DNA from: Hyphomonadaceae bacterium
GTDB taxonomy: Bacteria > Pseudomonadota > Alphaproteobacteria > Caulobacterales > Aquidulcibacteraceae
Direction: 5' to 3'
Assembly (NCBI GenBank): GCA_019636095.1
Contig: JAHBYF010000002.1
Location: 496,001-560,000, forward strand
Length of the DNA: 64,000 nucleotides
Positions 63,079 through 64,000 of the stretch are shown here, in pieces (the first letter of the stretch is position 1; every line of letters begins with the position of its first letter). The notes beneath the pieces were generated by a model. That model worked only from the letters and a program-made list of their open reading frames with translations. It ran no database searches and was not told the origin of the DNA. The position numbers were made by a program, and so were the translations under genes.

Positions 63079-63990
63079 TTAGGCCTCACCCTCTTTCGGG
63101 ACGATCTCTGCGTACTCGGCCCCCGTCAGCGACAAAGACCCCAACGGGAGACCGCCACCCTGCTCGACCAGGACGCTGAGATGGCGTTTTCGAAGACTGC
63201 CCTCGCGGTAGAACGCCGCCGCGCGCGGACCCTTGTCGGTTTCAGCCCGATAGATGCAGGCCCTGACATTCGGGCCATCCGGCCACACCGATCGTATCGG
63301 CGCGAACCCCATTGGCCGGAAATTCGTGATCGTAAGCCCCGCCATGTCGCAGAGCGCCTTCACCGCTCGGAATTGCGGTGACGCGCGCAACGTCTCGGCG
63401 CGCACGCGATCAGCTTCCAGCTTGCGGCGCGGCAATAGCATGTTCGCCTGCGCCACCCGCTGCAAATGCCCGGTCATCTCCGCGTCGGGCGCAATCTTCA
63501 ATTTGCGCAGGCTTTTCAGCCAGGTCTTGTGGCGCGCGGTCAACGGCTCCTCTGCCTCGACATCGGCGAAGCGTCTATCCAGATCTTTAAGCGCCGCTTT
63601 CACCGAGCGATAGTTGTGATCCGCCGCGACCTTTCGGGCATCCGCTGGCTTCAGCCGCTTGAGACGCAGCTGCAAATTGAACAGCTCCAAATGCGGATCA
63701 GCGAGCATGCTCTTCAAGCCAGACTGCGCACAACGAAGTGCAATTTCGTCATTGCCACGATTGGCGAAGTACTGCGCGTGCCCGCCCGCACTCACTTGCG
63801 TGAGATAGTCCCGCGCGTAGTGGCTCCATAGCGCTTCTTGCGCAAACTCTCCGGGCAAGAACAACGCCTGGTTTGTCAGTGCATCAACCCAAGCATCCGC
63901 GGCCAATACGAGCTGCGCCGGATCAGCGTGCTCGACCGCACTCTGCGGCAGCACGATTTCATCGCAGATCAAACCTTGGAACGTCGTCAT
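63079..63990 (-). CDS. DUF4375 (DMP19-like) domain protein, unknown function
   Basis: 303 residues. The first half has FAQEALWSHYARDYLTQVSAGGHAQYFANRGNDE, which resembles the DUF4375 pattern (aromatic-rich helix, then NGGxxQYFxN), here with AGGHAQYFANRG. The second half (about 150-300) has no family I recognise; it contains TARHKTWLKSLRKLKIAPDAEMTGHL. Soluble, no signal peptide. It is upstream of the TetR gene on the same strand, 48 bases apart. Confidence 0.6.
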   Translation of the reverse strand: MTTFQGLICDEIVLPQSAVEHADPAQLVLAADAWVDALTNQALFLPGEFAQEALWSHYARDYLTQVSAGGHAQYFANRGNDEIALRCAQSGLKSMLADPHLELFNLQLRLKRLKPADARKVAADHNYRSVKAALKDLDRRFADVEAEEPLTARHKTWLKSLRKLKIAPDAEMTGHLQRVAQANMLLPRRKLEADRVRAETLRASPQFRAVKALCDMAGLTITNFRPMGFAPIRSVWPDGPNVRACIYRAETDKGPRAAAFYREGSLRKRHLSVLVEQGGGLPLGSLSLTGAEYAEIVPKEGEA

Positions 63991-64000
63991 CGGTGACGCG

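Overview
The window is a dense, high-GC piece of an alphaproteobacterial chromosome. It has about 62 recognisable genes, short intergenic gaps, and no rRNA, tRNA, CRISPR, insertion sequence or prophage that I could find. Gene content points to Alphaproteobacteria, probably the Caulobacterales/Hyphomonadaceae side: a DUF2794 gene, a RegB/RegA redox two-component pair, a bactofilin overlapping an M23 peptidase, an intracellular PHA depolymerase, and many exported peptidases. That placement is an inference from families, not from a marker gene.

Layout. 0-12 kb: exported or lipid-anchored hydrolases (DUF885, M14), small membrane proteins, an OxyR-type regulator, a hybrid-free sensor kinase, and an FAD-dependent 2-hydroxyacid oxidase beside two Fe(II)/2-oxoglutarate oxygenase-like genes. 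12-19.5 kb: a translation and protein-targeting block, ffh-rpsP-rimM-trmD-(small exported protein)-rplS, then mtaB-ftsY. Both SRP GTPases and two enzymes that modify tRNA position 37 lie within about 7 kb. RimM carries a very long Ala/Lys/Pro histone-H1-like N-terminal extension. 19.4-25.4 kb: cyclophilin, YciB, a MarR regulator with a basic tail, the cytochrome c maturation operon ccmABCDG (with a 45-residue ccmD), and a DUF4349 lipoprotein. 25.4-34 kb: aconitase, DUF1223, and a GldA/GldF/GldG/DUF4340 ABC-transporter operon, followed by the longest non-coding gap (519 bp), which holds two DnaA boxes and a perfect inverted repeat. 34-45 kb: DUF2794, BI-1, PBP1A, an S9 peptidase, cytochrome b561, a YgjP-type metallopeptidase, a GFA protein, PHA depolymerase, SCO copper chaperone and a phosphodiester-glycosidase-like protein. 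45-50.6 kb: a TonB-dependent receptor/DUF6607 operon divergent from regB-regA. 50.6-64 kb: acyltransferase, NamZ muramidase, a DOMON-like protein, TyrS, a large AsmA-like protein, a one-cysteine BCP peroxiredoxin, M23 peptidase-bactofilin, a DUF1761 protein, a TetR regulator with a candidate operator, and a DUF4375-like protein.

How the parts fit. Several genes serve respiration and iron or redox balance: ccm genes, SCO, cytochrome b561, RegB/RegA, OxyR, BCP, aconitase and the receptor. The clearest regulatory observation is a 17-bp inverted repeat, nearly identical (15 of 17 bases) upstream of aconitase and of the TonB-dependent receptor. In both promoters it lies just downstream of a TTGAT -35-like element, and it resembles a Fur box. 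A second group acts on the envelope: PBP1A, NamZ, M23/bactofilin, M14, S9 and the AsmA-like protein. A structural signature of the window is that 7 of 15 convergent gene pairs overlap by exactly four bases (YTAR) at their stop codons.
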